Part shown: one piece after another, positions 16,921 through 26,105 of the stretch
Position numbering within the stretch: position 1 is the stretch's first letter
Layout of the letters: each line of letters starts with the position of its first letter
From: Lachnospiraceae oral taxon 107 str. F0167
GTDB taxonomy: Bacteria; Bacillota; Clostridia; Lachnospirales; Lachnospiraceae
Direction of reading: 5' to 3'
DNA length: 64,000 nucleotides
NCBI GenBank assembly: GCA_000209465.1
Contig: GL890585.1
Span: 166,506 to 230,505, forward strand
The notes under the pieces: generated by a model
What the model saw: only the letters and a program-made list of their open reading frames with translations
Databases searched by the model: none
What the model was told of the DNA's origin: nothing
Position numbers and translations under genes: made by a program

Positions 16921-17581
16921 ATCTTTGGAAAATGATTTACTGATAAAAAATGGAAGTGAATATTATACCGGTGGAAATCAGTCATGGTTTTTTTGCCTTG
17001 GCTATAAGGATATTGCAGAGTATGGATGTGGAATAATTGCAATATGCAATTTTTTATTATGCTTTTGGAGGGCGGAGTATAAAAGTAAAAATATAATAAG
17101 TAAGGAAACTTTTACCGCCTTTGTTATGTACATATATAAGAAGTATTTATATATTTTAAACAATCCGTTTATAAAGGGCTTGACCGGTTTTAAACTTTCA
17201 AAGGGAATCAATAAATATTTTAGAGATAATAATATTTCAATGAAAGCTTTGTGGGGAAAAAGATACAATATACTCTCAAAGGTGCAAAAAAGTCTAAAAG
17301 ACGGTCTGCCGGTGATTCTTGGGGTTGGACCGGATGCTTTTGCTTTCTTAAAAAAGAAAAAGGGAATACAGGCATTAGATATAGATAATGGCAGTATTGC
17401 CGATATATATGCACATTATGTACTTATATATGATTGTAAAGAAGAAAATAAGGAAATATTTTTTTATATATCATCATGGGGTAGAAGATATAAGCTTTCC
17501 TATAATGATTTTAATAATTATCAAAAAAAGACTTTGTTCGGTTTTATATTGTCAAATATACTGGAAATACAAAAAGTATAG
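16901..17581 (+). CDS. Papain-like/C39-like cysteine peptidase-related protein
   Basis: The roughly 226-residue protein is not a family I can name with certainty. An early EYGCGIIAI segment (Cys43) looks like the nucleophile helix of C39/papain-like peptidases, a later 'AHYVLIYDC' supplies a candidate catalytic His, and 'YISSWGRRYKLSYNDF' resembles the NSWG turn of papain folds. No signal peptide is evident, so it is probably cytosolic. TTG at 16901 has AAGGAG nine bases upstream and is the preferred start; a GTG at 16895 is too close to that site. The coding region overlaps nrdG by 20 bases, so the two are coupled. Confidence 0.6.
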   Translation: MPPIVCKSLENDLLIKNGSEYYTGGNQSWFFCLGYKDIAEYGCGIIAICNFLLCFWRAEYKSKNIISKETFTAFVMYIYKKYLYILNNPFIKGLTGFKLSKGINKYFRDNNISMKALWGKRYNILSKVQKSLKDGLPVILGVGPDAFAFLKKKKGIQALDIDNGSIADIYAHYVLIYDCKEENKEIFFYISSWGRRYKLSYNDFNNYQKKTLFGFILSNILEIQKV

Positions 17582-17582
17582 C

Positions 17583-17627
17583 TAAAGGATACTATGGAAG
17601 AAAACACTTTTCTGTAGTATCCTTTTA
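17583..17627 (+). terminator. Intrinsic terminator of the DAHP synthase-nrdG unit
   Basis: AAAGGATACTA pairs with TAGTATCCTTT around a 20-base loop, followed by TTATTAT. It closes the three-gene unit. Confidence 0.8.
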
Positions 17628-17693
17628 TTATACGGAAGTATTTGCCGTCAAAGGATTTTAGCCTAAATATCTGTAAATTTCAGGAAGGTATTT

Positions 17694-19157
17694 ATGAGAA
17701 AAAAAGTTTCAAAAAGATCTATAAAGGAAAAAATCGGTATTTTTATTATTGCCGTGGTACTGGCATTTACAATAAATCTATGCTTTGATTTTTTTATAGT
17801 AGAATATACATCTTCAGGCTTTGGAGAAATAATAAATGAAATATCACTTTGTTATGAGCTTTCGGATGCACTGGCAAAGGAGAAGTCGGATTTTGCCATA
17901 TTTATAAGAAACAGGGGCAATATAGAAACACTTATAGAGAGTTGCAAAAGGACTGATGAGATTGTAGATAAGCTTGAGCTTGATATTGAGCGCAGGGAAA
18001 GATATGCAAAGATTTGGAGCATAAAAAACAGTTATCCTATATATGCAAAAAGCAGACAGGAGATTATAGAATCCAAGTATGATGTAAAGGATTTTATAGA
18101 AAAAGTATATGATATATATGAAATGCAGGACTATCTTATAGGCTATGGAGAAAGGCTGATGGATGTAACCCTCAGTGAGAATAATGCGATATATCAAAAA
18201 AGGTCGGAGTTTTTTAAGAAAATGCCGCTTTTAATCGGTATAATACTGATACCGATTATAGTGCTGGTAGTTTATATGGCACTGAGACTGCAGACCTTGA
18301 TTATTTCACCTATAAATAAGATGGTGGAGGTTTCAAAAAATATTGCAAAAAATGACTTTTCGGATGATGATATAGTAATTAAAAACAATGATGAGATGGG
18401 GGATTTGACCAATGCTTTTAATAAGATGAAGCATGCTACCTCGGGATATATCTCAAGTCTTGAAGAAAGATATGAACTTTCCGAACTTTTACATAAGGAA
18501 GCTATGGAAAAGATGAATATGGAAAAAAGATTAAATGAGGCAAGATTTGATCTTTTAAAAAACCAGATAAATCCACATTTTTTATTTAATACCTTGAATA
18601 TTATAGCGGCATCAGCCAATCTGGAGGATGCAAAAGATACGGAGAATATGATAAGGGCGCTTGGAAATATATTTCGTTACAGCCTAAAGACGGATGAAAA
18701 GCAGGTGAGTCTTGAAAGAGAATTAAGCATAGTAAAGGACTATATGTATATTCAAAAAATGCGTTTCGGAGAACGTGTTTTTTATGATATTGATTCAAAG
18801 GTGGAAAATGACAGAGCATTTATACCTTCATTCTCACTGCAGCCCATAGTGGAAAATGCCATAGTACATGGAATCTCAAAAAAAGAAGAGGGAGGAAAGG
18901 TGGTAATAAGAGTATGGGAAAGGGAGAATGTGCTGCATATTATAGTGGCTGATACCGGTGTGGGAATGAGCGAGGAAAGACTGGAAGAGCTGAGGGATTT
19001 TATGCAAAAAAGGTCTACATCAAAGATTGGAATAGGTTTTGGAAATATTTATAAGCGCATAAAAAATATGTATAAAAACGGTGATTTGAGAATATATTCA
19101 AAAGAGGGTAAAATGACTGTAGTATATTTTTTGATACCACAGTCGGATTATTTATAG
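17694..19157 (+). CDS. YesM/LytS-type sensor histidine kinase
   Basis: A 487-residue membrane kinase: one membrane segment near residues 14-34, an extracytoplasmic helical sensor of about 140 residues, a second segment near 177-197, a HAMP domain, then the His_kinase motif NQINPHFLFNTLN with the phosphorylated His near 293. The ATPase domain contains QPIVENAIVHGI (N box) and DTGVGM (G box). It phosphorylates the response regulator encoded 16 bases downstream. The pair directly precedes a TRAP transporter, so control of that transporter is the likely role. AGGAAGG precedes the ATG. Confidence 0.93.
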   Translation: MRKKVSKRSIKEKIGIFIIAVVLAFTINLCFDFFIVEYTSSGFGEIINEISLCYELSDALAKEKSDFAIFIRNRGNIETLIESCKRTDEIVDKLELDIERRERYAKIWSIKNSYPIYAKSRQEIIESKYDVKDFIEKVYDIYEMQDYLIGYGERLMDVTLSENNAIYQKRSEFFKKMPLLIGIILIPIIVLVVYMALRLQTLIISPINKMVEVSKNIAKNDFSDDDIVIKNNDEMGDLTNAFNKMKHATSGYISSLEERYELSELLHKEAMEKMNMEKRLNEARFDLLKNQINPHFLFNTLNIIAASANLEDAKDTENMIRALGNIFRYSLKTDEKQVSLERELSIVKDYMYIQKMRFGERVFYDIDSKVENDRAFIPSFSLQPIVENAIVHGISKKEEGGKVVIRVWERENVLHIIVADTGVGMSEERLEELRDFMQKRSTSKIGIGFGNIYKRIKNMYKNGDLRIYSKEGKMTVVYFLIPQSDYL

Positions 19158-19173
19158 TAGTAAAGGAGAAGAT

Positions 19174-19890
19174 GTGAATTTACTGATAGCAGATGATGAG
19201 AATCTGGAATTAAAGGTCTTAGAAAAAACTATCAAGAAGTACTTTATAAATGAACTGAATATTTTTATGGCAAGCAATGGGAAAACGGCATCAAAAATCA
19301 GTGAAGAAAGTGATATAAATATAGCTCTTTTGGATATTGAGATGCCGGGAATGAACGGTATAGCTTTGGCTAAACTGCTCAGAGAAAAGAATCCGGAATG
19401 TATTATTATTTTTGTAAGTGCCTATGACAGATTTGATTATGCAATAGAGGCAATGCATATAAAGGCATTTGATTATCTTTTAAAACCATGGAATGAGGAA
19501 AAGCTTTGCTCACTTATAAGTGAAGCCATAGCAAGTATCAAAAATGTGGAGGAGAGTTCGAATGAGAATTTACAGGGTTCCCAAAAAGCGGTAATTAAAA
19601 AATATATAAAAGAGAATTACAAAAGGGATATAAGTGCGGGAGATGTGGCAGGAATACTGGGATATTCCGATGTTTATTTTTCTAAAATATTTAAGCAGCT
19701 TTTTGATGATACATTTATAAATTATCTTACAAATGTAAGGATTGAAAAGGCAAAGGTATTGTTAAAAGATGTGAGTTTTAATATAAAAGAAGTGGGTGCA
19801 AGTGTGGGATATACGGATTCCAATTATTTTACCAAGGTGTTTAAAAGGGCGGTGGGTATGAGCCCTTCCGAGTACAGTGGTAATTTATAA
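19174..19890 (+). CDS. YesN-type response regulator with AraC DNA-binding domain
   Basis: The 238-residue regulator has a receiver domain with the acidic pocket at residues 6-8 (DDE), phospho-acceptor Asp in 'ALLDIEMPGMNG' near 52, and Lys in 'LLKPW' near 103. The C-terminal 100 residues are two AraC-type helix-turn-helix motifs ('dvAgiLGYSDVYFSKIFKQLF' and 'VGYtDSNYFTKVFKRavGMSPSEY'). Start is GTG at 19174 after AAAGGAGAAG. It is expected to activate the TRAP genes that begin 130 bases further on. Confidence 0.93.
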   Translation: MNLLIADDENLELKVLEKTIKKYFINELNIFMASNGKTASKISEESDINIALLDIEMPGMNGIALAKLLREKNPECIIIFVSAYDRFDYAIEAMHIKAFDYLLKPWNEEKLCSLISEAIASIKNVEESSNENLQGSQKAVIKKYIKENYKRDISAGDVAGILGYSDVYFSKIFKQLFDDTFINYLTNVRIEKAKVLLKDVSFNIKEVGASVGYTDSNYFTKVFKRAVGMSPSEYSGNL

Positions 19891-20022
19891 CGGTTATATT
19901 AAAAATTTACTTATTATATTAAAATATTACCATTCACATAATTTTTTCTTAAATATACAATGTAATACAGAAGATGTAAGACTATTTAGATAGTCTTTAG
20001 TATTTATTTTTTGGAGGAAAAA

Positions 20023-21081
20023 ATGAAAAAGAGATTTTTTGCATTGGCAATTGCCACATTGGCATTATCTGCATGTGGACTTAAGAGTCCGGAGACTACA
20101 ACAACAGCCGCAAAGGCGGATAACGCGGAGACAACAGCCGCAAAGGCGGACGCAGGAAGTGCAGAGGTAACTTTGGTTTATGCAGAGGTAAATCCGCTTG
20201 ATACAATTGTAGGACAGACCGGAACCGCATTTAAGGAGAAGGTGGAAGAGCTTTCAGGAGGGAAAATCCATATTGATGTTCAGGCAAGCGGAGTACTCGG
20301 TTCGGAGAATGATGTACTTGACGGAATGCTTGGAGGTACAGGTACTGTAGATATGTCAAGAATTTCAGCTTTCGCTCTTACAAGTTATGGTGCAAAGAAG
20401 GCTTCACTTCTTGCTATGCCATATACATTTAATACAAGAGAGCATTTCTGGAAGTTTATTGACAGTGATCTTTCAAAAGATTTTTTAAAGGAAACATCAG
20501 ATTTGAATCTCGGTATTAAGAGTCTTTACTATGGTGAGGAAGGATTCAGACATTTCTTTACAAAGAATCCTGTAAATTCGGTAGAAGATTTAAAGGGAAT
20601 GAAGATGAGAGTGTCAAATGATCCTATCATGAACGGTATGGTAGAGGGACTTGGTGCATCACCTACAGTAGTTGCATTTAATGAGCTTTATTCGGCACTT
20701 CAGACAGGAGTTGTAGACGGTGCGGAGCAGCCTATAACAAACTATCAGTCAAATGCATTCCCTGAGGTAGCACCTAATATTATACTTGACGGTCATACAC
20801 TTGGAGCATTCCAGGTAGTTATTACAGATGATGCATGGAATAAGTTAACACCTGAGCAGCAGGATATTCTTGTAAAGGCGGGAGAGTATGTAGGTCAGGT
20901 AAACAGAGATATTGCACAAAAGGCTGAGGACAAGGTATTGGAAGAACTTAAGGCTGCAAATGTAAATGTTGTAGAGGTAAGTGATAAAACACCTTGGAAG
21001 GAAGCAACAAAGAATGTTATTGAAAAAAATACAGCAGATCAAAAAGAGCTATATCAGCAGTTACTTGATTTAGACAAATAA
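20023..21081 (+). CDS. TRAP transporter substrate-binding lipoprotein (DctP family)
   Basis: A 352-residue binding protein with a lipoprotein signal (LSAC lipobox near residue 16) and a linker in which the block TTAAKAD is repeated twice. The body is DctP-like: 'vEeLSGGKIhIdvqaSGvLGsenDvldgmLgGTgtvdms' near 75-115 and 'LKGMKMRVSNDPimngmveglGASPTvvaFnELYsALQTGVVDGAEQP' near 190-240, where the Arg that clamps the carboxylate of organic-acid ligands is in KMRV. It gathers an organic acid or sugar acid for the two membrane subunits downstream. TTGGAGG precedes the ATG at 20023. Confidence 0.93.
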   Translation: MKKRFFALAIATLALSACGLKSPETTTTAAKADNAETTAAKADAGSAEVTLVYAEVNPLDTIVGQTGTAFKEKVEELSGGKIHIDVQASGVLGSENDVLDGMLGGTGTVDMSRISAFALTSYGAKKASLLAMPYTFNTREHFWKFIDSDLSKDFLKETSDLNLGIKSLYYGEEGFRHFFTKNPVNSVEDLKGMKMRVSNDPIMNGMVEGLGASPTVVAFNELYSALQTGVVDGAEQPITNYQSNAFPEVAPNIILDGHTLGAFQVVITDDAWNKLTPEQQDILVKAGEYVGQVNRDIAQKAEDKVLEELKAANVNVVEVSDKTPWKEATKNVIEKNTADQKELYQQLLDLDK

Positions 21082-21139
21082 TGTATTTACCTCTTGGAGA
21101 TTTCTTCAAGAGGTTTATTAATAAATAAAAGAGGTATTT

Positions 21140-21676
21140 ATGTCAGGATTTTTTAAAGCTGTGGACAGGATAAAACCGGCATATGATGCAACATATAAGT
21201 TTGTTCTGTTACTATGTAAACTATTATTGATTGTGGATATAGCAATCACAACTATGGCGGTAGCCGGAAGATATATTTCATTTATACCGGATCCGGCATG
21301 GAGTGAAGAAATTGTTCTTACCTGTATGGCATATATGGCGGTGCTGTCGGCGGCACTGGCTATCAGAAGAGGGGCACATATCAGAATGACCGCCTTTGAC
21401 ACCTATCTGCCTAAGGGGGTTGTAAGATTTTTGGATATATTATCGGATATTGCCGTTTTGATACTTGCGGTTGTAATGATAGTGGTAGGTTGGAATTACG
21501 CTATGAAGATAGGTGCAAAGGGAACTTATGTAAGTATGCCGAAGCTGTCAAAGTTTTGGCAGTATTTCCCGATTCCGCTTGCAGGTGCGGCAATGCTGAT
21601 ATTTGAACTTGAAGCACTTTATAATCATATAAAGGCTATTTGCTTAAAAGAAGATTCACAGGAGGTAAAGGCATGA
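21140..21676 (+). CDS. TRAP transporter small membrane subunit (DctQ family)
   Basis: The 178-residue protein has four hydrophobic segments, the DctQ topology, with the conserved 'PDPaWSEEIvLtCMaYMAVLsAALAIRRGAHIRM' block near residues 50-85. It works with the large subunit to move the substrate by sodium-coupled symport. Its stop overlaps the large-subunit start by four bases (ATGA). Confidence 0.92.
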   Translation: MSGFFKAVDRIKPAYDATYKFVLLLCKLLLIVDIAITTMAVAGRYISFIPDPAWSEEIVLTCMAYMAVLSAALAIRRGAHIRMTAFDTYLPKGVVRFLDILSDIAVLILAVVMIVVGWNYAMKIGAKGTYVSMPKLSKFWQYFPIPLAGAAMLIFELEALYNHIKAICLKEDSQEVKA

Positions 21677-22968
21677 GTACAGAAGTGGCAATAGCGGTAT
21701 TGCTTATCAGTTTTTTTGTAATGATATTTTTACGCTTTCCTATTGCATATGCGGTAGCACTTTCATCTCTGCTCTGCCTTTTGGCGCAAGGGCAACCGCT
21801 TTCAACTATCTGTCAGCAGATGGTAAAGGGTATATCTTCATTCTCACTTATGGCAGTACCTTTCTTTATAACAATGGGCTGTTTGATGGGAAGCGGCGGT
21901 ATATCCGAGAAGTTGATAGCACTTGCAAATGCCTGCGTAGGATGGATGCGTGGCGGAATGGCAATGGTAAATATCGTAGCATCTTACTTCTTTGGAGGTA
22001 TTTCGGGTTCAGCAGCGGCTGATACGGCTTCACTCGGTTCAATACTTATTCCTATGATGGTGGATCAGGGTTATGATGCGGATTTTTCCACAGCTGTAAC
22101 AATTACATCATCATGTGAGGGACTTTTAGTACCTCCGTCACATAATATGGTAATATATGCGACAACAGCAGGTGGTATATCTGTAGGAAGTTTATTCCTT
22201 GCAGGATATATTCCGGGCGCATTACTTGCGGTATCACTTATGATCGGTTCATATATTATTTCAGTTAGAAAAAAGTATCCAAAGGGTGATAAGTTCTCAT
22301 TAAAGGTTCTTATAAAGCAAATCAGTGTGTCATTCTGGGCATTGGCGGCAGTGCTTATAGTTGTGTTCGGAGTGGTCGGAGGAATTTTTACCGCTACGGA
22401 ATCAGCTGCGATTGCAGTTATCTACAGCCTTATTGTCAGTGTATTTATATACAAAGGTCTTGACTGGAAGGGTGTATGGAAAACTCTTGAGGAATGTGTA
22501 AATACTTTATCCATAGTACTTATACTTATTTCAACATCAAGTATTTTCGGATATTGCCTTACAACACTTCATGTGCCTGATATGGCGGCAAGTGCAATTA
22601 CAGGATTTACAAATAATCCTATAATACTTGCATTACTCCTTAATCTTATTTTGCTGATACTCGGATGTATTATGGATATGGCACCTATTATACTTATTGC
22701 TACACCTATACTTCTTCCGATAGCAAATTCCATAGGAATCGGACCTATACAGTTTGGTGTAATGGTGATTCTAAACTGCGGTATAGGGCTTCTTACACCA
22801 CCGGTTGGAGGAGTACTCTTTATCGGTTCAGCAGTAGCAAAACTGCCTATGGAAAAGGTGGTAAAGGCGACATTGCCTTTCTATCTTTGCATGATAATTA
22901 CACTTTTACTTATAACATTTATACCTGTGATAAGCCTTGGACTGCCAATGCTTTTGGGTAGTTTATAA
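21673..22968 (+). CDS. TRAP transporter large membrane subunit (DctM family)
   Basis: A 431-residue polytopic protein with about 12 hydrophobic segments. DctM markers include 'FalMAVPFFItMGclMGsGGIsekLI' near 57-80, 'SGSAAADTASLGSILIPMMvdqGYda' near 115-140, 'ESAAIAVIYSLIVS' near 245 and 'PPVGGVLFiGSAVAKLPMEKV' near 375. It is the ion-coupled translocation subunit. AGGAGG sits just before the ATG at 21673, inside the end of the small subunit gene. Confidence 0.94.
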   Translation: MSTEVAIAVLLISFFVMIFLRFPIAYAVALSSLLCLLAQGQPLSTICQQMVKGISSFSLMAVPFFITMGCLMGSGGISEKLIALANACVGWMRGGMAMVNIVASYFFGGISGSAAADTASLGSILIPMMVDQGYDADFSTAVTITSSCEGLLVPPSHNMVIYATTAGGISVGSLFLAGYIPGALLAVSLMIGSYIISVRKKYPKGDKFSLKVLIKQISVSFWALAAVLIVVFGVVGGIFTATESAAIAVIYSLIVSVFIYKGLDWKGVWKTLEECVNTLSIVLILISTSSIFGYCLTTLHVPDMAASAITGFTNNPIILALLLNLILLILGCIMDMAPIILIATPILLPIANSIGIGPIQFGVMVILNCGIGLLTPPVGGVLFIGSAVAKLPMEKVVKATLPFYLCMIITLLLITFIPVISLGLPMLLGSL

Positions 22969-22973
22969 AAGAT

Positions 22974-23036
22974 AATAAAGGGCTGTTATTTATGGATTAT
23001 CCTCGGATTATATCCTTAAATGGCGGCTCCTTTTGT
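22974..23036 (+). terminator. Possible hairpin after the TRAP operon
   Basis: AAAGGGCTG and CGGCTCCTTTT can pair imperfectly around an internal GGATTAT/ATATCC element, followed by four Ts. The structure is plausible but not clean. The rest of the spacer to 23116 shows nothing else. Confidence 0.35.
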
Positions 23037-23116
23037 ATAAGGTAAAATTTAGAATACGAAAAGTTTTAACAGATATATTTTTTATTGAGGTTTTCACATA
23101 GCTAAGTTTTAAATAT

Positions 23117-23163
23117 AAAAACCGTGTATCAAAAATTGGAGGATTTTTTGATACACGGTTTAT
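23117..23163 (-). terminator. Intrinsic terminator of the PTS operon
   Basis: AAACCGTGTATCAAAAA and TTTTTGATACACGGTTT form a perfect 17-base stem around nine bases. On the minus strand the stem is followed by TTTTTATATTT, so it ends the PTS genes. Confidence 0.85.
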
Positions 23164-23186
23164 TGTATTATATATTAAATATTTCC

Positions 23187-24632
23187 TTATTTATGCTTAG
23201 CAAGCTTTTTAAACTCATCCGCTACAAACTGAACCTTTGTACCGATAATAACCTGTACGGCAGTCTTTGAAGGTCTGATAACACCTGCTACACCTGCTGA
23301 TTTAATCTTCTTTTCATCAACCTTTGTGTAATCCTTGATTTCAAGACGAAGTCTGGTAATACAGTTGTCAATAGATGTAAGGTTTTCAGGACCGCCAACA
23401 CCTTCAAGTATGATAGCTGCAACAGCGGTAAAATCATCATTTGATAAAACAGCCTTCTTCTCTTCTTCCTCATCGTCCTCTCTACCGGGAGTCTTAAGGT
23501 CAAACTTTGTTATAACAAAGCGAAAGATTGCATAATAGAGGGCACCGTAAACAACACCGATTGGAATTAAAAGCAATGGATTTTGTGCAAATGGCGCCTT
23601 AAAGCTGAGTACCCAGTCAACAAGACCTGCACTGAAGTTAAAGCCTGCTCTAACAGGAAGAAGTGATACGACAGCAAGTGAAATACCTGTTAAAAGAGCA
23701 TGGATAACATAAAGTAGCGGTGCAAGGAACATAAATGCAAACTCAAGCGGCTCTGTAACACCTGTAAAGAATGAAGATAGGGCGGCAGCAAGTAAAAGAC
23801 CGTAAGCAGCCTTTTTTCTGGCATCCTTAGCTGTGTGATACATTGCAAGAGCCGCACCCGGAAGACCGAACATCATTACAGGGAAGAATCCTGACATATA
23901 CATACCTGTTTGTCCGAGGATACCACCCTCAGCGCTTCCCCAGAACTTACCGATATCATTGATACCTGCCACATCAAACCAGAATACCGAGTTGAGTGCA
24001 TGGTGAAGTCCGAATGGAATTAAAAGTCTGTTAAAGAAACCGTAAATACCTGCACCTATCGCACCTGTGCTTAGAATTGCCTCACCGAAGCTTACCAATA
24101 CACCGTAAACAACAGGCCAGATAAAGAATAATATAATAGCTGCAATAAGTGAAAAACCTGCTGTAACAATAGCTACACTTCTCTTACCGCTAAAGAATGA
24201 AAGTGCATCAGGAAGCTTTGTAGTCTTAAACTTATTGTAGCAAACAGCACCGATAAGACCGCAGATGATTCCTATAAACTGAGTCTGTGTTTTACCGAAT
24301 GCAGCAGGAACCGCGTCAGCTTCAACACCCATAAACATAGCAACCGAACCCTTGGATAAAAGAGTTGTGACAACAAGCCATGAAACAAGTCCTGCAAGTG
24401 CTGCAGCACCGTCACCATCATCACTCATACCGACAGCAACACCTATGGCAAATAAAATAGCCATATTATCGATTATGGCACCGCCTGCCTTTAGAAGGAA
24501 AGCTGCCACAATATTATTACCGCCCCAACCGGTCGGATCAATCCAATAACCGATACCCATTAAAATCGCCGCCACAGGAAGGCAGGCTACAGGAAGCATT
24601 AAAGACTTCCCAAGTCGTTGTAAATACTTCAT
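23187..24632 (-). CDS. nagE: PTS sugar transporter EIICB, N-acetylglucosamine/glucose family
   Basis: The 481-residue permease imports and phosphorylates a sugar. Residues 1 to about 385 are the EIIC domain, with 'GLHHALNSVFWFDVAGINDIGKFW' split over the substrate loop, 'SGFFPVMMFGLPGAALAMYHTA' and 'GVTEPLEFAFMFLAPLLYViHALLTG'; these, and 'FDLKTPGRED' at the domain end, resemble the N-acetylglucosamine permease NagE more than PtsG. The EIIB domain follows, with the phosphorylated Cys in 'sIDNCITRLRLEI'. The EIIA domain is encoded separately just upstream. ATG at 24632 follows AAGGAG. Glucose remains possible as substrate. Confidence 0.88.
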   Translation of the reverse strand: MKYLQRLGKSLMLPVACLPVAAILMGIGYWIDPTGWGGNNIVAAFLLKAGGAIIDNMAILFAIGVAVGMSDDGDGAAALAGLVSWLVVTTLLSKGSVAMFMGVEADAVPAAFGKTQTQFIGIICGLIGAVCYNKFKTTKLPDALSFFSGKRSVAIVTAGFSLIAAIILFFIWPVVYGVLVSFGEAILSTGAIGAGIYGFFNRLLIPFGLHHALNSVFWFDVAGINDIGKFWGSAEGGILGQTGMYMSGFFPVMMFGLPGAALAMYHTAKDARKKAAYGLLLAAALSSFFTGVTEPLEFAFMFLAPLLYVIHALLTGISLAVVSLLPVRAGFNFSAGLVDWVLSFKAPFAQNPLLLIPIGVVYGALYYAIFRFVITKFDLKTPGREDDEEEEKKAVLSNDDFTAVAAIILEGVGGPENLTSIDNCITRLRLEIKDYTKVDEKKIKSAGVAGVIRPSKTAVQVIIGTKVQFVADEFKKLAKHK

Positions 24633-24689
24633 AAGATTCTCCTTGTTATAGTTGTAATCCCTTTGCCGGCCGGTCAAAGAGAAAATTTA

Positions 24690-25169
24690 TTAATTTGGTA
24701 TTACTACCAATATTTCATTATCATTTGTCACAGATATATCTGTGATACTTTCAACAGATTTAAAATCCGCACTGTTGCAAACAAGCATTATTGTAACAGG
24801 ATTAAACCCTGCCGACTTTATTTTTTCCAAATCCGCCTGTATAAGTGGATCCTTTGCCTTGACAATATCCCCGGGCTTTACGAAGGAAGAAAAGCCCTCA
24901 CCATTCATCTTTACGGTATCAAGCCCGATATGAATAAGTATCTCTTCACCGGTATCGGCTAAAATACTTAAAGCATGCAAGGTCTCAAAAACCATTGTAA
25001 CCTTACCGTTTGCAGGAGATGTGACAAGACCTTCACTTGGAATAACGGCAACACCCCTTCCAAGCATCTCGGATGAAAAAGTCTCATCAGGTACCTCCTT
25101 TATAGATACAGCCTTACCCTTCATAGGGCTGAGAAAGCTGTTTTTCTTTTTCTTAAATAAACCAAACAT
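24690..25169 (-). CDS. PTS EIIA component, glucose family (Crr-like)
   Basis: This 159-residue single-domain EIIA passes phosphate from HPr to the EIIB domain. The first residues are a Lys-rich, hydrophobic tail, then 'sPMKGKAVsIkEVPDetFSSEMLGRGVAViPseGlvtSPanGKVtmvFeTLHAlsI' with the first active-site His, and 'EiLIHIGLDTVKMNGEGFssFVKpGD' with the phosphorylated His. It starts three bases after the antiterminator gene ends and supplies the domain missing from the EIICB protein. Confidence 0.93.
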   Translation of the reverse strand: MFGLFKKKKNSFLSPMKGKAVSIKEVPDETFSSEMLGRGVAVIPSEGLVTSPANGKVTMVFETLHALSILADTGEEILIHIGLDTVKMNGEGFSSFVKPGDIVKAKDPLIQADLEKIKSAGFNPVTIMLVCNSADFKSVESITDISVTNDNEILVVIPN

Positions 25170-25172
25170 ATT

Positions 25173-26009
25173 TTACTCCTCTGCCATAGTTACTCTTTTT
25201 ATATGAATTGCCAAGTAAGTCATTTCCATCCTTGTTATTTTAGAGTTGGTCTCGACTTCTATATACTTTGCAATCTTTTTTCCGCAGTCAAATTCCTTGG
25301 GATATTTATCTCTCATCATATCTTCAAAAATCATATCCTCATCATGGAGCATTTCATTTCTATAAAGCCTTTGAATAAGAAACTTCACATGAGTTACAAA
25401 TCTTTCATAATGAATGGAATTTTCATTTAACTCGACATTCAGCTCACTCTTTACAATGTCCATTATATCTCTCATAAGATGTGGAAGACTTAAGGTCTCC
25501 TTCATATGAGTGCTATACTGTGCATTTACAAAGTGAAGTGCAATAAAACCCGCTTCGGAATCAGGGAGCGAAAGTCCCATTCCATCATGTATAAGCCTAA
25601 GTGTATAGAGCCCAAGAGCATATTCCTGAGGATAAAATCTCTTGATTTCCCACATAAGTGCATTTTCGGGAGTCATACCTTCCTTGAATCTCTCAATAGC
25701 AAAATTTATATGATCCACTAAAGTAATATATATATTTTGACTCAGTTTAAGCTTTTCTACATTGACGGCATAGGAAATAACATCATCTGTAAGTCTTATT
25801 CTTTCTATGGGTATGTCGGCAATCATATCCTGAAACTTAAGAAGAATCTCATTTTCATTGATTTTAAATACCTTCTCTATTTCAGACTCGGATATTGCAT
25901 CTCCTTTTTTTCTGCCAAACCCGATGCCCTTACCCATGGCAATAATTTCTCTGTTTTTATAGTCATGTGTTAAGACTATATTATTATTGATAATTTTTTC
26001 AATGATCAT
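25173..26009 (-). CDS. BglG/LicT-family transcription antiterminator
   Basis: A 278-residue regulator: an RNA-binding CAT domain in residues 1-55 ('iekIINNNIVLthdyknrEIIAMGKGIGFGrKKGDaI') and two PRD domains, with phosphorylatable His residues around 'DHinFAiERfkegm' (PRD1), 'GFIALHFVNAQ' and 'TYLAIHIKRV' (PRD2). When active it binds the RAT sequence in its own leader (26145-26172) and prevents the terminator at 26106-26150. PTS phosphorylation of the PRDs signals sugar availability. ATG at 26009 follows GGTGGTGAT; an upstream start at 26027 is possible but has no better site. Confidence 0.93.
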   Translation of the reverse strand: MIIEKIINNNIVLTHDYKNREIIAMGKGIGFGRKKGDAISESEIEKVFKINENEILLKFQDMIADIPIERIRLTDDVISYAVNVEKLKLSQNIYITLVDHINFAIERFKEGMTPENALMWEIKRFYPQEYALGLYTLRLIHDGMGLSLPDSEAGFIALHFVNAQYSTHMKETLSLPHLMRDIMDIVKSELNVELNENSIHYERFVTHVKFLIQRLYRNEMLHDEDMIFEDMMRDKYPKEFDCGKKIAKYIEVETNSKITRMEMTYLAIHIKRVTMAEE

Positions 26010-26105
26010 ATCACCACCGTAAAGCAAATCAAACAGGGTATATACCCGCTTATCTAAAGGGATTCAAACCGCTGTAAAGCTAAATTTCCATACCCTCTAG
26101 TGATA

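Noticed and set aside
23117..23163. Long perfect inverted repeat as an insertion-sequence end
   Set aside because: Position after the PTS operon and T run explain it as a terminator; no transposase or second copy nearby.
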